Below, in pieces: positions 8,286-17,620 of a stretch of DNA of 45,996 bases. Position 1 is the first letter of the stretch. Each line of letters begins with the position of its first letter. The notes beneath the pieces are model-generated. The model made no database searches. It was not told the DNA's origin and saw only the letters and a program-made list of their open reading frames with translations. Origin of the DNA: Frigoribacterium sp. (GTDB taxonomy: Bacteria > Actinomycetota > Actinomycetes > Actinomycetales > Microbacteriaceae). The translations under genes were made by a program, and so were the position numbers. The stretch spans positions 1-45,996 of the forward strand of contig JANYIZ010000126.1 of the NCBI GenBank assembly GCA_025408445.1, read 5' to 3'.

Positions 8286-10265
8286 ATGACCGCTGCCTCC
8301 CCACTCCCCTCCGGTATCCACAGCGAAGAACTCGACCCGGCGGTGCGACCGCAGGACGACCTATTCCGACACGTCAACGGCAAGTGGATCGACCGCACCG
8401 AAATTCCGTCAGACAAGGCTCGCTACGGCTCGTTCCATGTGTTGGCCGAGGAGGCCGAGAAGGCCGTGCGCGAGATCATCGTGGAAGCTCAGGGATCCGC
8501 CGAAGGCACCGAAGAACGCAAGTTCGGCGACCTCTACGCGAGCTATATGGATGAAGCACGCATCAACGAGCTGGGTGCCACGCCTCTCACCCACGATCTC
8601 GCGTCGGTGGAGGCGGTCAGCGACATCCCGAGCCTTCTGGAAACCCTCGGTCGTCTCGAACGCCAGGGTGTCAGCGGCTTCTTCCAGCTCTACATCGACA
8701 ACGATCCAGGCAACCCGGAGCGCTACATCGCCCTCTTCGAACAGGGCGGTCTCGGCCTCCCGGACGAGAGCTACTACCGGGAAGAGAAGTTCGCCGACAT
8801 TCGCACCGCCTATGCCGGTTACCTCAAGAGGATGTTCGAATTGGCGGGGCTGGATGACGCGGCTGACCGTGCCGGGCGAGTGCTCGAGCTCGAGACCGCC
8901 ATTGCCGCTTTCCACTGGGACAACGTGAAATCCCGCGACTCCGAGAAGACCTACAACCTCAGCACCTGGCATGCTGTCGTGACCACGGCTTCCCAGGCGA
9001 CCGACGGCCCGGACCTCAATCGGTGGCTCGATGCTCTCGATGCGCCGGACGGCGTCTTCGACGAGCTGGTGCTGCGGCAGCCGTCGTTCCTCGCGGGCGT
9101 CGCGACGCTGCTGGATGCCGGCCACCTCGAGGCCTGGACTGACTGGCTGCGCTGGCAGGTCATCCGCTCGTCTGCCGCCTACCTCTCCGATGCCTTCGTT
9201 GAGGCGAATTTCGACTTCTACGGCCGCACCCTCACCGGCACTCCGGAGCTGCGGGAACGCTGGAAGCGCGGTGTCTCGCTCGTCGAGGGCGCCCTGGGCG
9301 AAGCCGTCGGGCGCATCTATGTCGAGCGGCACTTCCCGCAGGGTGCGAAGGCGGCGATGGACGTGCTCGTCGGCAACCTCGTGGAGGCGTATCGCGAGAG
9401 CATCACCGGCCTGGCCTGGATGAGCGCGGCTACTCAGCATCGCGCGATCGAGAAGCTCGATAAGTTCACGCCGAAGATCGGCTACCCGGTTAAATGGCGC
9501 GACTACTCGCGGCTCGAGATCAGCGCGACGGACCTGATTGCCAATGTTCGCGCGACCAGCGAGTTTGAGTTCCAGCGCGAGCTCGGCAAGATCGGCACGC
9601 CGCTCGACCGCGACGAGTGGTTCATGACCCCGCAGACCATCAACGCCTACTACAACCCCGGGTTCAATGAGATCGTCTTTCCCGCTGCGATCCTGCAGTA
9701 CCCCTTTTTCGACGAGGCTCGGGATGCAGCCGCCAACTACGGCGCGATCGGCGCCGTCATCGGTCACGAGATCGGCCACGGTTTTGACGACCAGGGTTCG
9801 AAATACGACGGCGACGGTCGGCTCATCGACTGGTGGACGGCGGCCGACCGGGAGGCCTTCGAAAAGCTCACCAGCTCGTTGATCGGGCAATACAACGAGC
9901 TTGCCCCGCGCCAGGTTCCCGACCACCACGTCAACGGTGCCCTCACGATCGGTGAGAACATCGGCGACCTCGGCGGGCTCTCGATCGCCTGGAAGGCCTA
10001 CCTCATCTCTCTTGCCGGCGAGCAGCCGCCCGTGATCGACGGGATGTCAGGCTCAGAGCGCTTCTTCCTCTCCTGGGCGCAGGCCTGGCAGCAGAAGGGG
10101 CGCGACGAGGAGGTCATCCGCCTGATTGCCATCGATCCGCACTCGCCAAACGAGTTCCGTTGCAACCAGATCGTGCGCAATATTGACGGGTTCTACGACA
10201 CCTTCACTGTTACTGAATCGGATGCACTGTGGCTCGATCCCGAAGAGCGCGTGACCATTTGGTAG
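8286..10265 (+). CDS. M13-family zinc metallopeptidase (PepO/neprilysin-like)
   Basis: A 659-residue gluzincin endopeptidase of normal family length. The zinc site is H494-E-I-G-H498 with the third ligand E557 and Asp561 in ENIGDLGG. The family motif NAYYNP precedes it (about residue 453), and the C-terminal SPNEFRCNQIVRN stretch closes the S1' region. The N-terminal half is the helical lid. There is no signal peptide or N-terminal anchor, unlike animal neprilysins, so the enzyme is probably cytoplasmic and acts on oligopeptides. It begins with a probable leaderless start and is followed, perhaps overlapped, by the serine hydrolase gene. Confidence 0.92.
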   Translation: MTAASPLPSGIHSEELDPAVRPQDDLFRHVNGKWIDRTEIPSDKARYGSFHVLAEEAEKAVREIIVEAQGSAEGTEERKFGDLYASYMDEARINELGATPLTHDLASVEAVSDIPSLLETLGRLERQGVSGFFQLYIDNDPGNPERYIALFEQGGLGLPDESYYREEKFADIRTAYAGYLKRMFELAGLDDAADRAGRVLELETAIAAFHWDNVKSRDSEKTYNLSTWHAVVTTASQATDGPDLNRWLDALDAPDGVFDELVLRQPSFLAGVATLLDAGHLEAWTDWLRWQVIRSSAAYLSDAFVEANFDFYGRTLTGTPELRERWKRGVSLVEGALGEAVGRIYVERHFPQGAKAAMDVLVGNLVEAYRESITGLAWMSAATQHRAIEKLDKFTPKIGYPVKWRDYSRLEISATDLIANVRATSEFEFQRELGKIGTPLDRDEWFMTPQTINAYYNPGFNEIVFPAAILQYPFFDEARDAAANYGAIGAVIGHEIGHGFDDQGSKYDGDGRLIDWWTAADREAFEKLTSSLIGQYNELAPRQVPDHHVNGALTIGENIGDLGGLSIAWKAYLISLAGEQPPVIDGMSGSERFFLSWAQAWQQKGRDEEVIRLIAIDPHSPNEFRCNQIVRNIDGFYDTFTVTESDALWLDPEERVTIW

Positions 10266-11167
10266 TTGGCACCCGGGATCACGAGCGCCGGGAGCGACTG
10301 CGCTTACCGCGCGTCGGTCGCCACCGCGGAGTCGGCGGAGCGGAAAGCTTCGCCGGCGGCTTCATCGCGCTCGCACAATTGGCCTATGCGGGCGCGGCAG
10401 TCTCGGCGAGCGTGATCGACCTGCAAACGGGCACTACCCTCGTCTCGATCGACGATCGGGTTGCGATGCCGACCGCGAGCGTCGGCAAGATCCTGCTACT
10501 CATCGAGGTCTCGGCGCGCATCACCACGCGAGATGCCGCCGGGTTTGGCATCCTCGACAAGACACCAGGGGATTCCGTCGGCGATTCCGGGATTTGGCAG
10601 CGGCTGCAGGCGCCCGCACTTCCCGTCACCGATCTCGCGCTGCTCGTCGGCGCAATCAGCGACAATCTCGCGACGAACGTGCTGCTCCGCCAGGTGGGGC
10701 TCGACTCGGTGCGCGCGCGCGGCGAGGCCCTCGGGCTCTCGCGCACAGCTCTGCTCGACCTCGTGCGCGATCATCGTGGTCCGGATGATGCGCCGCAATT
10801 ATCGATCGGATCCACCGCTGAGCTCTCGCGGCTGTTCTCCTCCCTTGCGAGGGGGCAGGTCGTCGATGCCGTGACGAGCAAGCGTGTGCTCGGCTGGCTC
10901 TCTCACAATGCCGACCTCTCGATGGTGTCGAGTGCGTTCGGACTGGACCCACTGTCGCACCGCACCTCGGATTCGGGCCTGCAACTGGTCAACAAGACCG
11001 GCACCGGTGTGGGGGTGCGGTCGGAAGCCGGCCTACTGAGCGGATCCCGCACCGGGGTGGCCTATGCCCTCACTGTCAAGTTCAGCAGCACCGATCTCGC
11101 CGCGCGTCTGCGCGTGCTGGAGGCTATGCGTACCTTCGGTTTCGATCTTCTCGAGTATGTCTACTAA
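10229..11167 (+). CDS. Class A beta-lactamase-like serine hydrolase
   Basis: A penicillin-binding/serine-beta-lactamase-fold protein. The SxxK motif is in TASVGK, the SDN motif in AISDNLATN and the KTG motif in NKTGTG. The omega-loop Glu (ExxLN) of true class A beta-lactamases is not visible; the corresponding region reads LVRDHRGPDDAP. No signal peptide is present, so a resistance role is doubtful. The start is uncertain: the longest frame begins with a GTG at 10229 inside the M13 gene, but the first 45 or so residues are arginine-rich shadow-like sequence; TTG codons at 10259 (overlapping the M13 stop) or 10379 are alternatives. Family similarity only begins around residue 45. Confidence 0.75.
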   Translation: MARSRRARDHLVVGTRDHERRERLRLPRVGRHRGVGGAESFAGGFIALAQLAYAGAAVSASVIDLQTGTTLVSIDDRVAMPTASVGKILLLIEVSARITTRDAAGFGILDKTPGDSVGDSGIWQRLQAPALPVTDLALLVGAISDNLATNVLLRQVGLDSVRARGEALGLSRTALLDLVRDHRGPDDAPQLSIGSTAELSRLFSSLARGQVVDAVTSKRVLGWLSHNADLSMVSSAFGLDPLSHRTSDSGLQLVNKTGTGVGVRSEAGLLSGSRTGVAYALTVKFSSTDLAARLRVLEAMRTFGFDLLEYVY

Positions 11168-11423
11168 TACGCCCCCCGTTTGAGTGGTACCCGTTCGGGT
11201 GATAAATCGTGTAATGTCAACTCAGCGCCATTTTGTGAACCCGAAATCCACGTTGCGTTGCATTTCCCTTATTCCCCGACCCGAACCCAATCGGTTACCC
11301 AGCCGAACTGACGCCCCCGACGTCTGCATCACCGCCGTCCCAGCGCCCCGAAGCGCGAAGAGACAGCCGTGTGGTGCTCCCTGCCAAAGGCCGACGTAAA
11401 TCTCCCTTACCCAGGAGCACGTC

Positions 11424-13406
11424 ATGAAGAGAATCCTTGCCTCGATCACGACGATCGTGATCGCGATCGGCCTTGCTATAACCGGCGTCTCGACCGCAAG
11501 CGCGGACGATACGGTCGCGCCCGATGGGTCGAAGACCGTTGTCGCGACGACCCCCACCCCAATCACCCCCGCCTCCCCCTCTCCAGGGCCGAGCCCGGCG
11601 GCGTCGAGCCCGACGATTGTGCCGACCCCTGCGGCGTCGAGTCCGACGATTGTGCCGACCCCGTCACCCTCGCCGACTCCGTCTGCATCACCGACGGCGC
11701 GCGCCGCTGCACCGCTGTCTGTCACACCAGCTTCTCCAAAACCGTCGGCAAGCCCAACCGCAGTAGAGAAATGCCTTCCCGCGTCTGCGGTGACCTACTC
11801 CTACGATCGGATGAAAAACAGCGGCACGGTGTTTGTTTCCGCTCAGCCCTACTCCACGGCACTGCTGTGCAGCAAGATCTACATCACCGCGGCAAGTTGG
11901 AAATACACGAAGGCCGCCGTCTGGCCACAGGTGCTCGACCCGGTAGCGACCAATTCCCTGACCATCGATGGAGTGGGAACCTACCCGTTCGGTGCTGTAG
12001 TCACCTGCGGTCAGGGCGACATTTACGCGCGAACGGGCTCCTCTATCGAACCGACGCCCACCCTCCAGGGCCCTCAGGGGTGGGAGACCTTCCTCAGCGG
12101 TCTCGCTTCGCAGGCAACTCCGGGCAACCCCTACGTGCAGAATCCGACCTACATGCAGAGTCCGATCAGTTGCGTCCACGTGGTACCGGCCGCGAGCGTC
12201 GTCGCGGGCCAGTGTTACTGGGACTCCGAGCAGGGCACCTCTTCGAAGTCGGTCACCATCCGGTACGACAACAGCAAGTCGAATGTCCCGGTGGATTTCT
12301 CTGTCACGGGCGACCAGAAGCAGAACATCAAATACTCGCAGTACAACCGCACGGTCGCTGGCGGTGCGGTCGTCGAGATAACGCCTCCGGCATCGTCGAC
12401 CGGGGGCGTGAGCTACACAGTGCTTGCCGCCGGAACGAAAATGAGCCTCTCCGTGCCCTACTACGAAGCGTGCCCGCCGACGATCCCGACTCTGCTCCTT
12501 ACTGACCCGACTCCGGTGACGTTCGTCGACGCCTGTGGCGTCGAGGGAGACAAGGCGAACATCCCCAGTCTCACAACCGAGGATCACTACAGGTATTCCA
12601 CCAGCGACACTCACGTGAACGGTGCACGAACAGTAACGGTAACGGCGATTCCGGATGCCGGTTACGGCTTCAGCTCGAAAGCCGTGACGTCCTGGCCTCA
12701 TACCTTCACAACCGACGCGGAGAATCACTGCGTGAAGGTTCCCGGTGACCCGGAGGCCGTCAATGAGACCTGTGCTGCCTCACCCGGTGGAATGGTCGGC
12801 GGCTACCTCACGGCCGCCCCGATCGCGGGCGTCGTCTACACGATCCACCGGGTCCGCCCGGCAGGGGCGGATATCGCGGTGACCGGACCGAAGACCACTG
12901 TGGCACCGGGCGACTATCTGGTCACCGCAACCGCCAAACCGGGCTTTATGCTCTCCGGCACCCACGAGTGGAAGCTCACCGTCGCGAACAAGGCGGTGAA
13001 CTGCACACTGTCCACCGACGCGTTCCTGCCGTCATCGGTGAGCTGGGTGAGCCAGACCTGCTCAGCGGGCCGAACGGTCAGCGGCTACATCGCCATTGAT
13101 CCGACCGACTTCCTCAGCTACTTTGTCGGCACTACTCGGCTCGTCTCCGCGCGAACCGCATTTGCACCGGGAACCTACCGGGTGACGGTCGTCGCTCCCC
13201 GCGGGGACACGATCGATGGGCCGTCGAGCTACACGGCGACCATTGTCAAGCCGAAAACCAGCTGTGGAAACCTCGACCCGCAGAGTCTGACCACGCTGGC
13301 CTTCACCGGCTTCGGCTCGGGAGCGGGCTACCTCGCGGTGGCCTCCGGGCTCCTCATGCTCGGTGCGGCTCTCGTGTTCACTGCACGTCGTAGGGCAAAG
13401 GCCTGA
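11424..13406 (+). CDS. Secreted surface protein with LAxTG sorting signal and three Cys-bracketed repeats
   Basis: 660 residues. A signal peptide (MKRILASITTIVIAIGLAIT, cleavage near ASA-DD at about residue 27) is followed by a Pro/Ser/Thr-rich stalk (about 40-110) with an 11-residue unit AASSPTIVPTP repeated. A larger extracellular region follows, ending in three similar beta-type modules of about 80 residues, each opening and closing with Cys (starting at DACGVEG, NETCAAS and SQTCSAG). The C-terminus has LAFTG at 625-629, a hydrophobic helix and ARRRAKA, the layout of class E sortase substrates. So it is probably covalently attached to peptidoglycan. An AGGAG ribosome site at 11413-11417 fixes the start. 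No sortase gene is in the window. Ligand unknown. Confidence 0.8.
   Translation: MKRILASITTIVIAIGLAITGVSTASADDTVAPDGSKTVVATTPTPITPASPSPGPSPAASSPTIVPTPAASSPTIVPTPSPSPTPSASPTARAAAPLSVTPASPKPSASPTAVEKCLPASAVTYSYDRMKNSGTVFVSAQPYSTALLCSKIYITAASWKYTKAAVWPQVLDPVATNSLTIDGVGTYPFGAVVTCGQGDIYARTGSSIEPTPTLQGPQGWETFLSGLASQATPGNPYVQNPTYMQSPISCVHVVPAASVVAGQCYWDSEQGTSSKSVTIRYDNSKSNVPVDFSVTGDQKQNIKYSQYNRTVAGGAVVEITPPASSTGGVSYTVLAAGTKMSLSVPYYEACPPTIPTLLLTDPTPVTFVDACGVEGDKANIPSLTTEDHYRYSTSDTHVNGARTVTVTAIPDAGYGFSSKAVTSWPHTFTTDAENHCVKVPGDPEAVNETCAASPGGMVGGYLTAAPIAGVVYTIHRVRPAGADIAVTGPKTTVAPGDYLVTATAKPGFMLSGTHEWKLTVANKAVNCTLSTDAFLPSSVSWVSQTCSAGRTVSGYIAIDPTDFLSYFVGTTRLVSARTAFAPGTYRVTVVAPRGDTIDGPSSYTATIVKPKTSCGNLDPQSLTTLAFTGFGSGAGYLAVASGLLMLGAALVFTARRRAKA
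11598..11663 (+). repeat. 33-bp tandem duplication in the proline-rich stalk
   Basis: Two adjacent 33-bp copies (11598-11630, 11631-11663) differ at only two positions and encode the repeated AASSPTIVPTP unit of the LAxTG protein. Such in-frame repeats usually vary in number among strains. Confidence 0.85.
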
Positions 13407-13417
13407 TCGACGACAAT

Positions 13418-13458
13418 CACATGCCCCGCAGCGGCCTCTGGCCGGTGCGGGGCATGTG
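13418..13458 (+). terminator. Rho-independent terminator after the LAxTG protein gene
   Basis: A 13-bp perfect stem (13418-13430 with 13446-13458, CACATGCCCCGCA and its complement) is capped by a second GC stem (13432-13436 with 13440-13444) and followed by GTCGTTTTGTG. It lies 12 bp after the stop, between convergent genes, and acts mainly on the plus strand; the other side lacks a T run. Confidence 0.85.
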
Positions 13459-13502
13459 TCGTTTTGTGTGAAGCCGGTGACGGTGACGCGGGTGCCGAAG
13501 CG

Positions 13503-14783
13503 TCAGGCGTGCAGGTCCCGAACATCGGCCACTGCCGGGCCCGCTACTGGTACATCGACGCCGAACAGTGCGGTCACCGCCGAGCGGAAGGATTCGCCCT
13601 CGCCAGCGCGGGCGAACTCGCGGGCACGCACCGATGGAGTGTGAAGCAGCACCCCGGTGAGGTGACGAAGGGCCGCTTCGATGCGGCCATCGTCGTCGCC
13701 GCGCACACGGGCTCGGTCGATCTCGGTCTCGAGCAGGCCGAAGACATGGGTGCGTAGGGCCACGACGGAGGGCGTGAGCTGTTGCTCCGCTGTTGTTGCG
13801 GCGAATTGGGTGGCCGCGTTGTCCACGATGGCACGGGCATCCATCGTCGCGGTGAGTTCTTCGAGGGGGGCGTGCAGGCTGATTGTCTCCAGGTCGAGGA
13901 GCTCGGTTCCGGGCACTGAGGCGACATCCGGATGCACGTTTCGTGGCAGTCCGAGGTCAATGACGATACGGCGCTGAGTACTCGCGGAAGCGAGCGCAGA
14001 GAGGTGCGCTGCCGTGACGACTGGCGCGGCCGATGCGGTGCAGGTAATCACTACATCCGCTGCCGCGAGGGCTGCGATGAGGTCGACACTGGCGGTGAGG
14101 GCGAGACGGAGGGCGAAGCGGGCGGCGCGGCCGGACGGCGAGAACACCGTAATGTCCCCCGCTCCGCGGTCGCGGAGGGCGGCGACGGTCGTCGCGGCAT
14201 ACTGCCCGGTGCCGACGATAAGCACCCTCGTCCGGGACCAGTCCGCGATCCGACTGGAGGCGAGCTCAAGCCCGAGTCGCACGAGCGAGCGGCCGGCACC
14301 GCCGATCGCGGTCTGGTTCTTCACTTCGCGTGACGTATTGGCCGCCTTCTGAAAAAGGCGTTCGAGCCCGGATGACGTTGTGCGTGCCGTGCGAGCCTGC
14401 TCGAGAGCACGGCGCACCTGGCCGGAGATCTCGTCTTCGCCGACGATCAGGGACTCGAGCCCGGAGCTTACGGAAAAGAGGTGCTGTGCGACGGTATCGC
14501 CGCTGAGCACGGTCACCGTTTGACGCAGGGCGGCGGGGTCGATGCCGCTCGAGGCGCTGATCACCCGCAACGAATTTTCTACCGCGACGGCTGTGGCCAC
14601 GGTGAGGGGCCCGTCGATCTCGAGGTACGCCTCGAAGCGATTGCACGTGGCGAGAACGACCGCTCCGGAGACGAAATCGCTCTCATTGACCAATATGGCC
14701 GCCGCCTGCGGTGCGCCGATCGAGAGCTTCTCGAGAATCTCGAAGCTCGCGTTGCGATGGTTGGCGGTAAGACACAGAAGCAC
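13503..14783 (-). CDS. hemA: Glutamyl-tRNA reductase
   Basis: 426 residues. It reduces glutamyl-tRNA to glutamate-1-semialdehyde with NADPH, the first committed step of C5-route tetrapyrrole synthesis. Visible are the catalytic Cys47 in ATCNRFE, the N-terminal catalytic domain with [18 protein letters not shown], the NADPH-binding [14 protein letters not shown] and a C-terminal helical dimerisation domain. The length is normal. The start is GTG; the 6 nt between it and the TAGGCT box read AGGGAG, which may double as a ribosome site. The gene is divergent from hemE by 75 bp, so both arms of the pathway start from one short promoter region. Confidence 0.95.
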   Translation of the reverse strand: MLLCLTANHRNASFEILEKLSIGAPQAAAILVNESDFVSGAVVLATCNRFEAYLEIDGPLTVATAVAVENSLRVISASSGIDPAALRQTVTVLSGDTVAQHLFSVSSGLESLIVGEDEISGQVRRALEQARTARTTSSGLERLFQKAANTSREVKNQTAIGGAGRSLVRLGLELASSRIADWSRTRVLIVGTGQYAATTVAALRDRGAGDITVFSPSGRAARFALRLALTASVDLIAALAAADVVITCTASAAPVVTAAHLSALASASTQRRIVIDLGLPRNVHPDVASVPGTELLDLETISLHAPLEELTATMDARAIVDNAATQFAATTAEQQLTPSVVALRTHVFGLLETEIDRARVRGDDDGRIEAALRHLTGVLLHTPSVRAREFARAGEGESFRSAVTALFGVDVPVAGPAVADVRDLHA

Positions 14784-14789
14784 CTCCCT

Positions 14790-14795
14790 AGCCTA
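14790..14795 (-). promoter_or_regulatory. -10 box (TAGGCT) of hemA
   Basis: TAGGCT on the minus strand, 6 nt before the hemA GTG. The spacer AGGGAG resembles a Shine-Dalgarno core. Confidence 0.5.
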
Positions 14796-14845
14796 CGTCT
14801 GCCAATGGCGGTCGCGCAGCGTAGTCCCCTCCCAGCCCGCTCGAC

Positions 14846-14851
14846 CATACT
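14846..14851 (+). promoter_or_regulatory. Probable -10 box (CATACT) of the hemE operon
   Basis: CATACT ends 7 nt before the GTG at 14859; TACTTA two bases further on is an alternative. No Shine-Dalgarno sequence precedes the GTG, which supports a leaderless start for the operon. Confidence 0.45.
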
Positions 14852-14858
14852 TAATCTC

Positions 14859-15929
14859 GTGAACCTCCCAGCCAGCCATCCCCTGATCGACGGCCGCACG
14901 GCTGATTCGTCGCTCATTCGCGCCTACCGCGGCGATCGCCCGTCGACCACGCCAGTGTGGTTCATGCGCCAGGCCGGCCGCTCGCTGCCCGAATACCGTG
15001 CCATCCGGGCTGGCAGCACGATGCTCGACGCGTGCCTCGATCCCGAACTGTCAAGTGAGATCACCCTGCAGCCGGTGCGACGCCACGGCGTGGATGCCGG
15101 CATTTTTTTCAGCGACATCGTCGTGCCCCTGAAGCTCGCCGGCATCGATGTCGACATCGTTCCCGGCCGCGGCCCGGTGCTCGGTGCTCCGATTCGCTCC
15201 GCAGCGGATGTTGCCTCTCTCCGCCGCCTCGAGCCGGATGCACTCGCTCCCATCGCCGAAGGCGTCGCCCGCGCCGTCGCAGGGCTGCGCACGACTCCCC
15301 TTATCGGATTCGCCGGCGCGCCGTTCACTCTCGCCGCTTACCTTGTCGAGGGAGGTCCTTCTAAAGACCACCTGCGGGCTCGCACCCTGATGCATGCCGA
15401 CCCGGCGACCTGGGATGCCCTGCTCGGCTGGGCCGCGGATGTCACGGGAGCTTTCCTTCGCGCGCAGGTGCTCGCCGGCGCGAGCGCTGTGCAGCTGTTC
15501 GATTCGTGGGTTGGATCACTCTCAGTTTCCGATTACGAGAGCCGGGTAGCTCCCTTCTCCCACCAGGCGATCGCCCACGTCACGGATCTCGGCATTCCCG
15601 TGGTGCACTTCGGGGTGGGTACCGGCGAGCTGCTGCGGTCTATGTACGCGATCGGGGTTGATGTGATGGGCGTCGACGACCGCATCCCCGTCGACGAAGC
15701 ATCCCGTCGACTCGGTGCCTCCGTGCCGCTGCAGGGCAACATCAATCCGGCCATGCTCGCGGCACCGTGGCCGGTGCTCGAAGCCCATGTGCGCGACGTG
15801 ATCACCCGGGGGCGCGCGGCGACGTCACACATACTCAACCTCGGCCATGGGGTCCCGCCAGAAACCGACCCCGATGTGCTCACGCGCATCGTGCAGCTCG
15901 CGCACGCGCCTTCTGTCGTCCATGCCTAG
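14859..15929 (+). CDS. hemE: Uroporphyrinogen decarboxylase
   Basis: 356 residues from a GTG start. It decarboxylates the four acetate side chains of uroporphyrinogen III to give coproporphyrinogen III. The signature RQAGRSLPEYR lies at about residues 36-46; the second conserved stretch IGFAGAPFTLAAYLVEG is in the middle and HILNLGHGVPPETDPD near the end. The start was chosen because the protein alignment begins with the substrate-binding N-terminus right after it and a -10 box sits 7 nt upstream; longer in-frame extensions run into hemA's promoter. It overlaps the next gene by 8 bases, so it heads the haem operon. Confidence 0.95.
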   Translation: MNLPASHPLIDGRTADSSLIRAYRGDRPSTTPVWFMRQAGRSLPEYRAIRAGSTMLDACLDPELSSEITLQPVRRHGVDAGIFFSDIVVPLKLAGIDVDIVPGRGPVLGAPIRSAADVASLRRLEPDALAPIAEGVARAVAGLRTTPLIGFAGAPFTLAAYLVEGGPSKDHLRARTLMHADPATWDALLGWAADVTGAFLRAQVLAGASAVQLFDSWVGSLSVSDYESRVAPFSHQAIAHVTDLGIPVVHFGVGTGELLRSMYAIGVDVMGVDDRIPVDEASRRLGASVPLQGNINPAMLAAPWPVLEAHVRDVITRGRAATSHILNLGHGVPPETDPDVLTRIVQLAHAPSVVHA

Positions 15930-17226
15930 CGCGATCGTGGTCGGTGGGGGGATCGCCGGGCTTGTGATGGCCCGCGATCTCGTGCTGGGCGGCTTCGAAG
16001 TGACCCTGCTCGAGGCCTCCGATCACCTCGGCGGCAAGATCGCCCGTCACACGGTGGCTGGCCTGGTCCTTGATGCCGGCGCTGAGAGCTTCGCGACCCG
16101 GCACGACACCGTGGCCCACCTCGCCCGCCAGCTCGGTCTTGGGTCCGATATCGCCCGTCCGAATCCGCAGGGCGCGTGGCTCCAGACTGCGGAGGGCCGG
16201 GCCTATCCGCTGCCCCGCACCGGCATCCTCGGAATTCCCGGCACGCCACTGGCGGCTGACGTGATCGAGGTCGTCGGGTTCTGGGCGGCGCTGCGCGGCC
16301 AGCTCGACGAGCTGATGCTCGGCTTCGTCGGGTCGAAGGAACGCAGCCTCGGGCGACTGGTGCGCCGGCGGATGGGCCGCCGGGTTCTCGAACAGCTGGT
16401 CGCGCCCGTGACGCTCGGCATCCACTCACGGCATCCCGACGAGCTCGATGTGGATGTGGTGGCACCAGGCCTGCGAGCCGCGATGCTCGACACGGGATCG
16501 CTCGCCCACGCCGTGCGCGAGCTGCGGGATGCCGCTCCGGCGGGCACGGCTGTCTCCGGCATAGTGGGCGGAATGTTTGAGCTGGTCGAGGCGCTGGCCC
16601 GCGACCTTGAGCGATTTGGAGTGACGGTACGTCTCAAATCCCCGGTCACCGCGGTAGAGGCTTCGTTCGTGACGCTCCTCGACGGACAATTGCTCGAAGC
16701 GGACCAGGTGGTGCTCGCGGCCCCTCTCGCGAACCCGCTAGCGACCACGGGGCAGCCGGATCCCACCCCCGCGATCGTTCTCGCAACGCTGGTCGTGGAT
16801 GCCCCCGAGTTGGATGGCGCCCCGCGTGGTACCGGCGTGCTCGTGGCGCGCGGGTCCTCCGACGCCCCATTCCGAGCCAAGGCCCTCACCCACGCGACCG
16901 CCAAGTGGGACTGGCTCGCAGAGCGAGCGACGCCGCACCGCCACGTGCTCCGACTCTCCTACGACGGGGCAGCAGCGGCACGGGTCAGCGACGCCCAGCT
17001 GCGAGGCCAGGCCCTGCACGATGCCGGCGAGCTGCTCGGGATTGCCCTGGTCGAGGTCTCCGTCGTCGCGTTCGCGCGGGTGGAGTGGAGCGCTCCATCG
17101 AGCCGACCCGAGCCAATCGACGGGGTGACACTCATCGGTGAAGGCGTCGCCGGCACCGGACTGGCCGCCGTGATCGCCCAGGTGCGAGTGGCGTCTGGAG
17201 GTTTGCTGGAAGAGGTAGAGGCGTAG
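15922..17226 (+). CDS. cgoX: Coproporphyrinogen III oxidase, FAD-dependent (HemY/CgoX type)
   Basis: 434 residues. A flavin oxidase of the HemY family; in Gram-positive bacteria with HemQ it oxidises coproporphyrinogen III to coproporphyrin III. The FAD-binding motif IVVGGGIAGLVMARDLVLGG is at the N-terminus, followed by the second flavin motif LLEASDHLGGKI. The C-terminal flavin-contact region is GVTLIGEGVAGTGLAAVI. The sequence alone cannot separate copro- from protoporphyrinogen specificity; the call rests on the hemQ gene in the same operon. ATG at 15922 lies inside the last codons of hemE. Confidence 0.88.
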   Translation: MPSAIVVGGGIAGLVMARDLVLGGFEVTLLEASDHLGGKIARHTVAGLVLDAGAESFATRHDTVAHLARQLGLGSDIARPNPQGAWLQTAEGRAYPLPRTGILGIPGTPLAADVIEVVGFWAALRGQLDELMLGFVGSKERSLGRLVRRRMGRRVLEQLVAPVTLGIHSRHPDELDVDVVAPGLRAAMLDTGSLAHAVRELRDAAPAGTAVSGIVGGMFELVEALARDLERFGVTVRLKSPVTAVEASFVTLLDGQLLEADQVVLAAPLANPLATTGQPDPTPAIVLATLVVDAPELDGAPRGTGVLVARGSSDAPFRAKALTHATAKWDWLAERATPHRHVLRLSYDGAAAARVSDAQLRGQALHDAGELLGIALVEVSVVAFARVEWSAPSSRPEPIDGVTLIGEGVAGTGLAAVIAQVRVASGGLLEEVEA

Positions 17227-17296
17227 CCTCCGGGGGCTACTGTGGAGGTGATCCCAGACATATGCCCATCGGGGCACGCACAGGACGGAGCAAATC

Positions 17297-17614
17297 ATGC
17301 GAGGCAAACTGCTGCTCGTCGTCGGACTGGCCGCCGGCTATGTGCTCGGCGCCAAAGCCGGACGCGATCGTTACGAAGACATCAAGCGTGCAACCGGCAA
17401 GCTCTGGAGCGACCCCCGCGTCCAACGCCAGGTGAAGAAAGTCGAAGGTCGCGCCAAGGACTTCGCAAAGGACAAGGCGCCAGAGGTCGTCGACTTTTTG
17501 AGCGACGGAGCCAAGAAGGTCGTGTCGCAGGTGAGCAGGTCCGGGTCGGCCAAAGCCAAGTCTCCGGTCGCGCCCCCGGCGGCGGCCAAACCGGCCTCCG
17601 CCAGCGGTAAGTAG
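17297..17614 (+). CDS. YtxH-like small membrane-associated protein
   Basis: 105 residues. A short N-terminal hydrophobic helix (KLLLVVGLAAGYVLGAKAG) is followed by the family-typical GRDRYEDIKR and a charged amphipathic helix, ending in an Ala/Pro/Lys tail. YtxH-type proteins are linked to envelope stress; no enzymatic role is known. A CGGAG ribosome site lies shortly before the ATG. It starts a three-gene group with the following holin-like and DUF3618 genes, inserted into the haem operon between cgoX and hemQ. Confidence 0.7.
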   Translation: MRGKLLLVVGLAAGYVLGAKAGRDRYEDIKRATGKLWSDPRVQRQVKKVEGRAKDFAKDKAPEVVDFLSDGAKKVVSQVSRSGSAKAKSPVAPPAAAKPASASGK

Positions 17615-17620
17615 GTCTTC

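Noticed and set aside
8409-9929. A 506-codon minus-strand open frame
   Set aside because: Fully antisense to the M13 peptidase, whose zinc motifs are intact; no domain in the antisense product.
11189-11200. ACCCG-TT-CGGGT palindrome upstream of the LAxTG gene as an operator
   Set aside because: Only 5-bp arms; no related regulator nearby and chance occurrence in GC-rich DNA is likely.
11369-12505. A 378-codon plus-strand frame overlapping the LAxTG gene in another frame
   Set aside because: Arg/Cys/His-rich shadow with no ribosome site; the 11424 frame has a signal peptide, a good ribosome site and a sorting signal.
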